Of a stretch of 39,753 bases of DNA, positions 24,632 to 33,519 are shown piece after piece (positions within the stretch are counted from its first letter, which is position 1; every line of letters starts with the position of its first letter). The notes beneath the pieces were generated by a model. It was given only the letters and a program-made list of their open reading frames with translations. It made no database searches and had not been told where the DNA came from. The stretch spans positions 1 to 39,753 of the forward strand of contig JADLEX010000115.1 of the NCBI GenBank assembly GCA_020845895.1. Reading direction: 5' to 3'. A program made the position numbers and the translations under genes. This DNA is from Deltaproteobacteria bacterium. Its GTDB lineage: Bacteria; Lernaellota; Lernaellaia; JACKCT01.

Positions 24632-25330
24632 ATGATCCGCATCCGCAAATCCGACGAGCGGGGCCGTGGCGACCACGGCTGGCTCAAGTCGAAGTTCAGC
24701 TTTTCGTTCGCGAGCTACTACGATCCCGAGCACATGAATTTCCGCGACCTGCGCGTCATCAACGAGGACCTCGTCGCGCCGGACAGCGGATTCCCCATGC
24801 ACCCGCACCGCGACATGGAGATTATCACGTACATCGTGAGCGGCGAGCTCGAACACCGCGACAGCATGGGCAACGGCGAGGTGATCCGCCGCGGCGAGGT
24901 GCAGCGCATGAGCGCGGGCACCGGCATTACGCACAGCGAGTTCAACCCGACGTCTGACCGGACGACGCACCTGTTGCAGATCTGGATCACGCCCGACCGC
25001 GCGGGCCACACGCCGAGCTACGAGCAGACGCTGTTTCCCGACGAAGACAAACACGATCGCCTGCGTCTGGTGGCCTCGCCCGACGGCGCGGAAGGTTCCG
25101 TGACGATCCATCAGGACACGCGGCTTTTCGCGTCGCTGCTCGGTGCGGGGCGCGAACTCACGCACAACCTCGCGCCCGGCCGTCACGCGTGGGTTCAGCT
25201 CATCAAGGGCACGCTCGACGTGAACGGCACGCGCCTCGACGCGGGCGACGCCGCGGCGGTGAGCGCCGAAACTTCGCTCACGCTGCGCGCGGACGCCGAC
25301 GCGGAGTTGTTGCTGTTCGATCTGCGGTAG
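24632..25330 (+). CDS. Pirin family protein (YhhW-like)
   Basis: Pirins are bicupin metalloproteins; some, including E. coli YhhW, show quercetin 2,3-dioxygenase activity. The 232-residue protein has the N-terminal cupin metal ligands H57 and H59 (MHPHRDMEI), H101 and E103 (GTGITHSEFN), at the same numbers as reported for YhhW. Length is typical. AAGGAG at 24620-24625 fits the ATG at 24632; longer in-frame starts lack support. It stands alone, convergent with the next gene. The cellular substrate is unknown. Confidence 0.94.
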   Translation: MIRIRKSDERGRGDHGWLKSKFSFSFASYYDPEHMNFRDLRVINEDLVAPDSGFPMHPHRDMEIITYIVSGELEHRDSMGNGEVIRRGEVQRMSAGTGITHSEFNPTSDRTTHLLQIWITPDRAGHTPSYEQTLFPDEDKHDRLRLVASPDGAEGSVTIHQDTRLFASLLGAGRELTHNLAPGRHAWVQLIKGTLDVNGTRLDAGDAAAVSAETSLTLRADADAELLLFDLR

Positions 25331-25395
25331 GGTGAACCATCCACGACGGCAACCGGGTGCGGTCGCGTCGCTCGCAGCCGCAACCCGACCCCTCG

Positions 25396-26262
25396 CTATC
25401 GACGGACTTCCGAACCCGTCGCACGCACCTTTTCAATTTCGGCCCGGATCTTGAGATACCTGTTCACGTACGTACAACAAGGGTCCTTGTCGTCCGCGGT
25501 CGGGCAATACGCGGAATTCAAGTCTTCGAGAAATCCGCTAACCGAGAGGTCCCCATTGATTGGGTCTTCGCACAGAACGGTCTCCTGGTGATCCACGCAG
25601 ACGCTCAGCGCGACCGTCGCCAGATCGCGACACAGATCTTGTACGAGCGTCCGCTCCTCCTCGATGAGAGGAATGAGACCGGGTTGCCGCAATGTATATT
25701 GGTCGATGAAGCGCATGGATTTGGAGAACGTCCGCGTGATGTAGCCGTGCTCCGACGCCAGCAGGTGAGCGCGTCCTTCCTTCCCTTCCTCGCGCAGCCG
25801 GGCTCGCTCCTGATCCATTCGACGCAGGACATCGGATGCCAAGGATTCGGACTGCCGAAACTGGGCCGACTTCTCCGCCGCGAATCGCTCTCGGACGACC
25901 CGCGATCCTGACCAAAACGCACCGATCAGGCACAGGCTGACCGCAATGACGAACCAGGGACTCTTGAAAATCACGCGGGGAAGGCGCCCGGCGGCGATCT
26001 GCGTCAGCTTCTGATCGCTTTCGTTGACGGACTCCTCTTTGATCCGCTTTTCCGTCAATTCCACCCAGTGGCGATACATGGCGGTGATCTGCGCCGCCAG
26101 CACCAGCATTGTGACCGCGACGGCGAAACTCGATGCGACGAACGGACCTTCCAGTTTCAGCACTTTCGTCGAAAAGGGAAAGAGTCCGATGGCGATGACG
26201 AACAGGCAGAAAAAGAAGTTCGACAATGCCTTGGCCCAGTTGCGAAATTCAAACGGTGTCAT
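25396..26262 (-). CDS. Membrane protein of unknown function, lower GC
   Basis: The 288-residue protein has hydrophobic segments at about 10-32, 40-62 and 103-122. A coiled, charged stretch follows (about 125-165, ERFAAEKSAQ and RRMDQERARLREEGKEGR), then a C-terminal region with several cysteines (CVDHQETVLC, DPCCTY). I recognise no family. It starts 12 bases after the secreted protein upstream, so the two form an operon. Base composition is clearly less GC-rich than the flanking genes, and fewer third positions are G or C. This suggests a separate origin. Confidence 0.72.
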   Translation of the reverse strand: MTPFEFRNWAKALSNFFFCLFVIAIGLFPFSTKVLKLEGPFVASSFAVAVTMLVLAAQITAMYRHWVELTEKRIKEESVNESDQKLTQIAAGRLPRVIFKSPWFVIAVSLCLIGAFWSGSRVVRERFAAEKSAQFRQSESLASDVLRRMDQERARLREEGKEGRAHLLASEHGYITRTFSKSMRFIDQYTLRQPGLIPLIEEERTLVQDLCRDLATVALSVCVDHQETVLCEDPINGDLSVSGFLEDLNSAYCPTADDKDPCCTYVNRYLKIRAEIEKVRATGSEVRR

Positions 26263-26274
26263 CCCGCCCTCCTG

Positions 26275-27489
26275 TCATGGATTGGCGCTTTTGTTGATTT
26301 CTCTCATCGCCTTTTCGACGAACTCTTCCAGGTCGACCGACTCCTGACTCGGTCGGCCTCGATATTGCGGGTCGGCGTTCAACTCACGCATGTAGGACTC
26401 CATGTCGCGCGATCCCCCGTAATCGTGCGCGGGCGGTTCGGGCGCAGGCCGGTCAGGCTTGGGAGGTCGCTTTCGATCCGCAACCGGCCGCGATTTCTGC
26501 GGAACCAGCACCTCGAGCACTTCCTTCAGCGAGCCCAGTTTCTCCAAGTTTTCCGGATTTGATTCGATCCAATTCCGAATCCACTCGAGATCTTCCTGAA
26601 GGCGTTTCATTCGTTGTCCAGCTTCCTGCAGAATCGCGTCCGCCTGCGGCGTTTCCAGAACAACCGGGACCCGATCGTTCGACGATGGGACATTCACGTT
26701 CGCGATTTCCTGTTTCAGATTATCCAGCGCCTTAACGGCTTCCTCCCGCCGCGTTTGTTTCACACGGAGCAGGTCGTGGTCCTGCCATTTCTTCATGTCG
26801 ATCAGTTCGGTTCCGCGGCGCTGGCCAAAGGTTGAGCTCAGTTGGTCGGCGATTTTCCCGACATCGCCTCGTCGGGAATCGTTCGGATTCGTCGCGGTGA
26901 ATGCCTTCTGCCGTTCAGCCCAGAGCTTCAGGAACAGAAAGAATCGCCCGCAATCCGGCAGATTCGGGTCGAAATCGCAGATGCGAATGGCGTCATCGAT
27001 CCGATCGGCAAACTCTTCGACCGGCATTTCGGTCGAACGGTTCTCAATTTCGCGAAGGATGTGCGTCAGAATCGCGTGGCTCAGAATCCGCACGGCGTTT
27101 TCGCTGGACACCGCTTCGTCGCGTCGCTCGAACGATGCCGGTGGGGCGAGAAACCAAGTTTGGATCTGTCCGCTGACATCTCGGACATCCAAGCGTACGA
27201 TGGCGCGGTTGAGAAAACTCGTCCGCTGCAACTGCCTGTAGGAGATTTCGCCATTCGCCGGATCTCGACCCGTCGCCACGGACCTGTCGTCCAGTACGGG
27301 CAGGATTCGAATGAATTCGTCGTGAATCTGCAAGGTGGCTAGGAAGCTGCCCGCAGGCTGCTCGTCTCCGCTCTTCATGGTCACGCGAACGAGGATTTGA
27401 CCGGACTCTCCTTTCGCTTCCGCAACGGACGGATAGAGCGCCGCAAGGATGAAGAGAGAAATGAATCCCATTCTCCACAATAGCCTCAC
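26275..27489 (-). CDS. Secreted protein of unknown function, lower GC
   Basis: The 404-residue protein has a signal peptide ending AEAKG, a beta-type N-terminal domain (GQILVRVTMKSGDEQPAG), a helical middle (EEFADRIDDAIRI, long coiled stretch near 240-330) and a Pro-rich stretch (about 340-360). A charged C-terminus follows. The start is GTG at 27487-27489 with AGGGGCG upstream. It is the first gene of a two-gene operon with its own promoter. I recognise no family. The local GC is close to 50% in places, well below the rest of the window. Confidence 0.7.
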   Translation of the reverse strand: MRLLWRMGFISLFILAALYPSVAEAKGESGQILVRVTMKSGDEQPAGSFLATLQIHDEFIRILPVLDDRSVATGRDPANGEISYRQLQRTSFLNRAIVRLDVRDVSGQIQTWFLAPPASFERRDEAVSSENAVRILSHAILTHILREIENRSTEMPVEEFADRIDDAIRICDFDPNLPDCGRFFLFLKLWAERQKAFTATNPNDSRRGDVGKIADQLSSTFGQRRGTELIDMKKWQDHDLLRVKQTRREEAVKALDNLKQEIANVNVPSSNDRVPVVLETPQADAILQEAGQRMKRLQEDLEWIRNWIESNPENLEKLGSLKEVLEVLVPQKSRPVADRKRPPKPDRPAPEPPAHDYGGSRDMESYMRELNADPQYRGRPSQESVDLEEFVEKAMREINKSANP

Positions 27490-27529
27490 GGCTCGCCCCT
27501 AAATAAAGGTTTTTCGCTACGTTAATAGA

Positions 27530-27558
27530 TCAATAGGCAGGGAGCGATCGCCTGTCAA
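27530..27558 (-). promoter_or_regulatory. Promoter of the lower-GC operon
   Basis: On the minus strand a perfect TTGACA (27558-27553) and TATTGA (27535-27530) are 17 bases apart, about 40 bases before the GTG start. Confidence 0.6.
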
Positions 27559-27560
27559 AT

Positions 27561-27595
27561 AACAATATTGTTCTCCTAATCAGGTTGTTAACCTT
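27561..27595. promoter_or_regulatory. Two inverted repeats upstream of the lower-GC operon
   Basis: AACAATATTGTT at 27561-27572 is a perfect 12-bp palindrome directly upstream of the -35 element. AGGTT-GTT-AACCT follows at about 27583-27595. Either could be a regulator binding site. Confidence 0.45.
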
Positions 27596-27649
27596 ATAGT
27601 GTATTCTAAATCATGCAAAGATTTCGAGTTCAACTTCTGAGGTGGCCCG

Positions 27650-29137
27650 TCAGAACCCGAACCCCACCAGCGGCCACCACCACTTCGCGACGCAGGCGAA
27701 GACGATGAGGCTCAGGACGGCCATCGCGCCGCCCATGCGCATGAAGTCCTTCACGGTGAGGTAGCCCGAGCCGTAGATGATGGCGGTGGCCGGCGTGCCC
27801 ATAGGCAGGATGTAGGACAGGCCCGACGGCAGCGCGACGGCGAACGTGATGACCTCGTAGGGGATACCGTATTTAGGCGCTAGGCTGATGCCCACCGGCA
27901 TGACGACCGACACGACGGCCGCGTTGCTGATGACCTCGGTGAGCGCGAGCGAAAGAAAGCCGATCAGCACGATCAGCGCGAGCGGCGGCATGTCGATGCG
28001 GCCGATGGTGCGCGACACGACCCATTCCGCCGCGCCGGACGAGGAGAGCGCGTGGCCGAGCGCGATCGCGCCGCCGTACATGAGGATGATGCCCCAATTT
28101 ACGCCCGACTCGACCGCCTCCCACTTCGTGAGGCGGAAGATGAACAGCGCGGCGACGGCGCCGAGCGCGGTGGTGGCGAGTTCGACGCGTTTGTAGAGGA
28201 AGACCCAGCATAGGATCGTGAGAATCGTGACGACGGCGATGCCGACCTCGCGGCGCGAAATCGGTCCGCGCGCCGCGCGCATCTCGTGCAGCCGGCTCCG
28301 CGCGGTGGCGAGATCCACGGATTCCTCCGGATACGCATAACGCAGCATCAGCAACGCGGCGACGAGCAGGATCAGCACCAGAGGCAGCGAGGCGGTCAGC
28401 CAACGCAGGAAACTGATCGACACGCCCGTGTTGGCGGTGAGGATGCCGACCGCGAGCGGATTGCGCGCGCCGCCCAGATACGTGGCGACGCCACCGATGA
28501 CGCATCCCCAGGCGAGCGCGAAGAAGAAGCTCTTGGCGAACTCGCTCTTGCCTTCTTTCAGCCCCAGCGCGCGCACGAGCGTCATGACGATGGGAAAGGC
28601 CATCGCGGCGACGGCGTGCTCGCTCATCCAGAAACTGGCGAAGGCGCAAAACAGCATGATGACCGTGCGCAGGCGGCGGGACGATTGCGCCGCGTGCTCG
28701 AACACGAAACACGTGATGCGCTCGGACAGGCCGCACTCGACCAGCACCGCGGAGAGCACGAACGCGCCGAGGATGAAGAACACAGCCTTGTTGCCGAACA
28801 GGGCGAAAGCGTCCTCACCCTTCATCACGCCGAGCAGTGGCAGCAGCAGAATCGCGAGCATCGACGTGATGTGCAGCGGGATGACGTTCGAAATCCACAA
28901 CAGGGCGCACAGCGTGAAAATGCCGACGGTGCGCTGGGCTTCGACGGAGAGGCCGTCCGGCGCGGGGCCGAACGCGACAAGCGCGCCGATCGCGAAAAAC
29001 ACCGCGACGATCGCGTAATGCCAACGCACCGCGAAGGGCGTCTTGAGCGCCTCCGCGGACTCGCTCGGCCACGCGTCGACCGGATGCGCGGATTGCGGCG
29101 GCAATGCGGACGGAGTGTCGGACATGGGGCGCATCAT
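27650..29137 (-). CDS. DASS (SLC13-type) anion:sodium symporter
   Basis: These transporters take up dicarboxylates, sulfate or similar anions with sodium. The 495-residue protein has a hydrophilic N-terminus of about 40 residues and then about 11-12 membrane segments. Family cues are the second SNT-type motif in EVISNAAVVSVVMPVG and the PMGTPATAIIYG motif near the end. The first SNT-type site reads MSEHAVAAMAFP. Start could be 29137 or the in-frame ATG at 29125; neither has a good Shine-Dalgarno. The substrate cannot be told from sequence. It is divergent from the EamA gene. Confidence 0.9.
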   Translation of the reverse strand: MMRPMSDTPSALPPQSAHPVDAWPSESAEALKTPFAVRWHYAIVAVFFAIGALVAFGPAPDGLSVEAQRTVGIFTLCALLWISNVIPLHITSMLAILLLPLLGVMKGEDAFALFGNKAVFFILGAFVLSAVLVECGLSERITCFVFEHAAQSSRRLRTVIMLFCAFASFWMSEHAVAAMAFPIVMTLVRALGLKEGKSEFAKSFFFALAWGCVIGGVATYLGGARNPLAVGILTANTGVSISFLRWLTASLPLVLILLVAALLMLRYAYPEESVDLATARSRLHEMRAARGPISRREVGIAVVTILTILCWVFLYKRVELATTALGAVAALFIFRLTKWEAVESGVNWGIILMYGGAIALGHALSSSGAAEWVVSRTIGRIDMPPLALIVLIGFLSLALTEVISNAAVVSVVMPVGISLAPKYGIPYEVITFAVALPSGLSYILPMGTPATAIIYGSGYLTVKDFMRMGGAMAVLSLIVFACVAKWWWPLVGFGF

Positions 29138-29258
29138 CGCCGCGCGCCGCTCGGCCGGTCAACCCCACTGCGGCGATGGGATATGAGGGATCAGGGGGCG
29201 TTTTGGCGCCCGCGTCGCGGCCTTGACCCGTCTCGGTCGCCATCGCCAAGATCCGGCG

Positions 29259-30152
29259 ATGCGCGCACGCGTTCCACTCGATCCAGTCGGCCTCGACCGC
29301 GCGGCGATTCCCATCGCCGTCGTCGCGATTTCCTTCGCGGCGATCTTTTTCCGCCTGGCCGCGCCGACCCCTCCCGCCGTGGCCTCGGGCTGGCGGCTCG
29401 CCGTTGCGGCGCTTGTCCTCGCGCCGTGGTGGGTTCGCCCGTTTGCGCGTGACGCGCGTTTCCGCCGTTGCGCCCTCGTCGCCGGGGCGTTCTACGGCCT
29501 TCATTTCGGTACGTGGGTCGCGTCGCTTGGCCTCACCAGCGTCGCGGCGTCGGTCACGCTGGTCACGACCACCCCGCTCCTGCTCGCCGCGCACAGTCTC
29601 GTCACCGGTCACGACCGACCGCGTGGGCGTGTGTGGGTCGCACTCGCCATCGGCGCGGCGGGGATTGCGATCATGTCCACCGGATATGCCGACGCGCCGC
29701 CCGGCACGCTTCTCGGCAACGCGCTCGCGTTCGCCGGTGCCATCGCCATGGCGGGCTTTCTGACCACGGCCCGGGGTGCGGGCGCCGATCTCGACGCGCG
29801 GGCCTTCACCGGCGCGGCGGCGGCCGTGGGGGCGGCGCTGCTGTTGGGATTCGCCATTGTTCGCGGTGACGTGCTCGTGCCGCCCTCGCGCGCGGCGGCG
29901 GGCTTCATCGTTCTCGCGGCGCTGATTCCCCAACTCATCGGCCATACGCTGCTGGTGCGTGCGCTGCGCGACGCGACACCGCTCGTCGTCTCGATGGCGG
30001 TCGTCGGCGAGCCCGCGGGGGCGACGCTGCTGGCGTGGTGGTGGCTCGGCGAGGGCGTCGGCGCGGTCGTGGGCGCCGGTTGTGCCATCACCTTGTTCGC
30101 GGTTATTCTGACTTCCGTTTCGAAGAACGCGGACGAAACGGCGCGGATCTGA
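29259..30152 (+). CDS. EamA-family (DMT superfamily) transporter
   Basis: The protein of about 297 residues has ten predicted membrane segments in two EamA halves, the layout of small-molecule exporters and metabolite permeases. Seen are AAIFFRLAAPTPPAVASGWRL in the first half, GLTSVAASVTLVTTTPLL, and in the second half GHTLLVRALRDATPLVVSM and GEPAGATLLAWWWLGE, which are classic EamA repeats. The ATG at 29259 is the likeliest start; an upstream TTG is in frame. The substrate is unknown. The Cys-rich lipoprotein gene follows after 37 bases. Confidence 0.9.
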   Translation: MRARVPLDPVGLDRAAIPIAVVAISFAAIFFRLAAPTPPAVASGWRLAVAALVLAPWWVRPFARDARFRRCALVAGAFYGLHFGTWVASLGLTSVAASVTLVTTTPLLLAAHSLVTGHDRPRGRVWVALAIGAAGIAIMSTGYADAPPGTLLGNALAFAGAIAMAGFLTTARGAGADLDARAFTGAAAAVGAALLLGFAIVRGDVLVPPSRAAAGFIVLAALIPQLIGHTLLVRALRDATPLVVSMAVVGEPAGATLLAWWWLGEGVGAVVGAGCAITLFAVILTSVSKNADETARI

Positions 30153-30189
30153 CCGGCGGATTTCACCGGTCGCTGATGAGGGAGACACC

Positions 30190-30645
30190 ATGCGGCTTTT
30201 GCGTTTGACCTTGATCGCGACTGCGCTGCTCTTCGCGGCGAATATCGCCTGCGACGTGCTCGAAGGCGGCGGGGGGAGCAGTGGCGGAACGAAGATCGTG
30301 AAGGAAGAGGCCGACACCGGCTGCGGCGTCGTTTGGGCCGAGTGCGAATACGACCACCACGCGGGTGTGCCCGACGATTCGTGCGCCGACCTGACCGGAT
30401 TCGCCGCCCTCGGCTGCATCGACGGCCAGGTCGCCGAATCTTTTACGCAAACCGCCGCGTGCGGCCGCGCGGGCGAGTGCGATGACTGGAAAGCCGCGTA
30501 CTACGACTGCCTCGCCGACGCTTACGCCGCCCGCGCCGCGTGCGACGCCACGGCGACCGACGTCGCTTCGTATGAAACGTGCGCCGACGCCGCGACGCCG
30601 GCGATCGATTCGTGCACCGCGTCCGAATCCGAGACGCTCATCTGA
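30190..30645 (+). CDS. Small Cys-rich lipoprotein
   Basis: The 151-residue protein has a signal peptide with lipobox ANIAC, a Gly/Ser linker and a helical domain with many cysteines (GCGVVWAEC, ALGCIDG, AACGRAGECDDW, YYDCLADAY, RAACDAT, YETCAD, IDSC). The Cys spacing suggests helical hairpins held by disulfides. There is no poly-Asp linker. GAGGGAG precedes the ATG. It shares the ECxDW...DCL pattern with the lipoprotein at 4065-4388, so the two may be distant relatives. Function is unknown. Confidence 0.8.
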   Translation: MRLLRLTLIATALLFAANIACDVLEGGGGSSGGTKIVKEEADTGCGVVWAECEYDHHAGVPDDSCADLTGFAALGCIDGQVAESFTQTAACGRAGECDDWKAAYYDCLADAYAARAACDATATDVASYETCADAATPAIDSCTASESETLI

Positions 30646-30653
30646 ACGCAACC

Positions 30654-31394
30654 GTGAGCGCGCCCGTCGTCATCCCCGTCCCGGGCTTCGTGTCCTGGGC
30701 TTACATCCTCGTCGGCGAGACACTCGCGCTCGTCGATCCCGGTTCGCCGTGGATCGTGCGCGAAGCCGAGCGAGTGGCGCGCGAACAGCTCGGTCCGGAC
30801 GCGCCGCCCTTCACGCGCCTGTTCGCCACGCACTGGCACATCGACCACGTCGGCGGCATGCGCTACGCGGCGAAGCGCTGGAACGCGAAGGTGATCGTCT
30901 CCGAACGCATCGCCTATCACCTGCGCGAAGGACAGCGCATCGTGTTTCCGGCGTGGCCGCGATTTTGGGGCATGGTCACGAACCGCCACGACATGGATTT
31001 TCAGAAACCCGTATCGTGGTCCGGCCTCGTCGAGATGGAACGCGTAGGGCTGCCCGGCAGCAAAGGGTCGAGCTGGAAGGGGCGCGTCGACGAGTACCTG
31101 CCGGACGGTGTCGCCCTGCCCGGCCACGGCGACTGGACGCTCCTCGAAACACCGGGGCACACAAACGACTCCGTGAGCTTTTGGCACGCGGGCGAGGAGG
31201 CGGTGATCTGCGGCGACAATATTTTGGGCGGGCGCGACCGTCTGTTCGTCAATCGCTTCTTGTGGAGCGACGAACACGCCGAGGCGTCGATCGCACGGCT
31301 TCAGCAGTTCGACGTGCGACGCCTGCTGCCGGGGCACGGCAAACTGCACGAAGGCGCGAATCTGCTGCGCGGTCTCGTCGTCACGCCGCGCTAA
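30654..31394 (+). CDS. MBL-fold metallo-hydrolase (glyoxalase II-like)
   Basis: The protein of about 246 residues has the metallo-beta-lactamase-fold metal site: HWHIDH near residue 60, the third His in TPGHTND, Asp in ICGDN and the last His in LPGHGK. Such enzymes hydrolyse thioesters, lactones and other substrates, and this one cannot be assigned further. The start is uncertain. GTG at 30654 just clears the lipoprotein stop; an upstream in-frame GTG at 30579 would overlap that gene. It overlaps the convergent pyruvate-kinase-like gene by 14 bases. Confidence 0.88.
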   Translation: MSAPVVIPVPGFVSWAYILVGETLALVDPGSPWIVREAERVAREQLGPDAPPFTRLFATHWHIDHVGGMRYAAKRWNAKVIVSERIAYHLREGQRIVFPAWPRFWGMVTNRHDMDFQKPVSWSGLVEMERVGLPGSKGSSWKGRVDEYLPDGVALPGHGDWTLLETPGHTNDSVSFWHAGEEAVICGDNILGGRDRLFVNRFLWSDEHAEASIARLQQFDVRRLLPGHGKLHEGANLLRGLVVTPR

Positions 31395-33273
31395 AGTCGC
31401 TCACGTCCAGCGGTCCGAGCAGCGGGCTTTTCTTGTGCTGGTGGCCTTCCATGCGGTGCAGGATCTCCCCCGCCATGCGGATCGTCTCCAGAATGTGCGG
31501 CCCCTTGCCCAGCAGCACGCACTCCGCGCGCCCGCTCATCGCCGTGTCGGTGATCTCGGCGCGCGACGGCAGGCCCGACTTCGCGAGGTTTTCCAGCACC
31601 TGCGTCGCCCAGATGACCGGCACGTGGGCGGCCTCGCTGATCCACAGGATCTCCTCCTGGGCCTCCGCGAGGAATTCGAACCCGCACTCCACCGCGAGAT
31701 CTCCTCGTGCGATCATCACGCCCACCGACGGGCTGCTCATGGCCTGAAGCAGGATGGCGGTGAGCCGCTCGAGCGCCTGGCGCGTCTCGATTTTCGCCAC
31801 GACGCCCAGATGCGCGCCGCCGAGCCGCGAAAGTTCCCTCTGAAGATCGGCCACGTCGCCGGGGCCCGAGACGAAGGAGAGGGCGACGATGTCCGCGAGC
31901 GCGACGACCGTGCTCAGATCCTCGGTGTCGCGCGCGGTCAGCCCTTTTACGTGCAGCATGCTGTCGGGGAAATTGATGCCCTTGTCGGCGCGTAGCTTCA
32001 CGCCGCCGGGCGCGGCGCGCGTGACGCGAAGCCGCAATTCGCCGGCTTCGATGTGCTCGATCGTTGCGGCGATCTTGCCGTCGTCGAGCAGGACGCGCTC
32101 GCCGATCTTCACGTCGGCGAAGACTTCGGGCAGCGTGCACGGAATTTGCGCAGGCGAGATCTCGCGCCCGCGATCGAGCGAAAAGCGCGCCGGACGACCG
32201 ATGCGATCCGGGCCGGTCACCACGAGCGTGTCGCCCTCGCCGAGGATGACCGCCTGTTCCAGCGACGGCAGCGGGCCGATCACGCCGCCGGGGTCGTCTT
32301 CGGCACCGACTTTCTTCAGCACGAGACCGGGGGCCATGTAGCCCGTGCGTTTGCTTTCCAGCACGAACCCGCGTCCCTCGGCGGCGACGACCCGCAGCGT
32401 ACGTTTGCGACGGCGCAGATCGGAGAGCACGAGGTCGTCGCCCACGGCCAACGTCGCGAGCCAGGCGCCGGACACCGGCACGACAACACCCGGAACATCC
32501 TCGGGGTTCTCCGCGGGGGTGAGACGCAGCAACGCGGATTCGATCACGATGCCGCGCTCGTTGCGCCGCGGTTGCCACTTGAGCACGGCGGGGCCGGGCT
32601 CGATGGCGCCGGTGCGCAGCTTGGGTCCGGCGAGGTCCATGAGGACCTTGCATGGGCGACCGAGCGCGCTCGCGGCTTCGCGGACGTTCGCGGCCATGCG
32701 TGCCCAGACGTCGGCGTTATCGTGTGCGCAGTTGATGCGCGCGCAGTCCATCCCCGATTCGATCAGCGCGCGCACGAGAGCCGGATCTTCCGCAGCCTCG
32801 GTCGGAAGCGTGACCATGATGCGCGCGGCGCGGTCCTCACGAGCTGGACCGAGGAGCGCGTCCGCGTGGTCCGCGATCATCCGAGCGCCATCTTCGAGCG
32901 TGATCGGGGGCAGGAAAGGCTCGGGTTGCTTCCACTCGCGGCCCGCGGCCTGATGCAGTAGACGCAGCACGGCGGTGAGATTCGAAAACACGTGCGACTC
33001 GCTGCGTCCGAGCGATGAGAGGCCGAGCGCGGCAAGGCGCCGCTGCAAGGCGCGGATGTCGTGACGACGCAAGGCGATGTAGTGAAGCAGGTTCTTCGCG
33101 CCCGCTTCGAATGCCTCGCTCACGCGCGACACCATCGGCCGGAACTGCGCTTCGAATCCCAGGATGTCGTCGCGCAAGGCGACGAGTTCCTCGATCAGCG
33201 CTCCCAGATCGTCCGGAGCGTCAGCCGGTCGGTCGGACGTCGATTCACCCGAATGATTGTGGATGGCACGCAT
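31381..33273 (-). CDS. Pyruvate kinase-like protein, C-terminal domain missing
   Basis: The protein of about 630 residues has an N-terminal helical extension of roughly 150 residues, then a pyruvate kinase barrel. Barrel motifs are GMDCARINCAHD, MDLAGPKLRTG, VVAKIETRQALERL (catalytic Lys), MIARGDLAVE and ATQVLENLAKSGLPSRAE. The B domain between them is enlarged. The regulatory C-terminal domain of typical pyruvate kinase (about 120 residues) is missing. The family is known as large pyruvate kinase-like proteins in several bacteria; the true reaction is unproven. The ATG at 33271-33273 follows AAG and a run of nine G (minus strand) that would act as Shine-Dalgarno. Confidence 0.85.
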   Translation of the reverse strand: MRAIHNHSGESTSDRPADAPDDLGALIEELVALRDDILGFEAQFRPMVSRVSEAFEAGAKNLLHYIALRRHDIRALQRRLAALGLSSLGRSESHVFSNLTAVLRLLHQAAGREWKQPEPFLPPITLEDGARMIADHADALLGPAREDRAARIMVTLPTEAAEDPALVRALIESGMDCARINCAHDNADVWARMAANVREAASALGRPCKVLMDLAGPKLRTGAIEPGPAVLKWQPRRNERGIVIESALLRLTPAENPEDVPGVVVPVSGAWLATLAVGDDLVLSDLRRRKRTLRVVAAEGRGFVLESKRTGYMAPGLVLKKVGAEDDPGGVIGPLPSLEQAVILGEGDTLVVTGPDRIGRPARFSLDRGREISPAQIPCTLPEVFADVKIGERVLLDDGKIAATIEHIEAGELRLRVTRAAPGGVKLRADKGINFPDSMLHVKGLTARDTEDLSTVVALADIVALSFVSGPGDVADLQRELSRLGGAHLGVVAKIETRQALERLTAILLQAMSSPSVGVMIARGDLAVECGFEFLAEAQEEILWISEAAHVPVIWATQVLENLAKSGLPSRAEITDTAMSGRAECVLLGKGPHILETIRMAGEILHRMEGHQHKKSPLLGPLDVSDFSAA

Positions 33274-33276
33274 CTT

Positions 33277-33285
33277 CCCCCCCCC
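33277..33285 (-). promoter_or_regulatory. G9 homopolymer at the ribosome binding site of the pyruvate-kinase-like gene
   Basis: Nine consecutive G on the minus strand end 3 bases before the ATG. Runs of this length slip easily and would change Shine-Dalgarno spacing. Confidence 0.5.
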
Positions 33286-33519
33286 GAGATCCGCAGTGCG
33301 ACGGAATGATACCGGACGATTTGAAGGCGTGGCCAGCACAAAACGGTGCGTTACGAGGATGTCGCTACGATGTCGCGCGTGCGTCACGTAATTGTCAAAT
33401 TTCCTTTGCGCACGATGACCGCGACGGGTTGGCGGATTGGTATCAATTATCACCATGGGTGCCGCGTGTGCTGGACGATCCGCGAATTCGACGTTACATC
33501 GAATCGTAACGGAGGGCGA

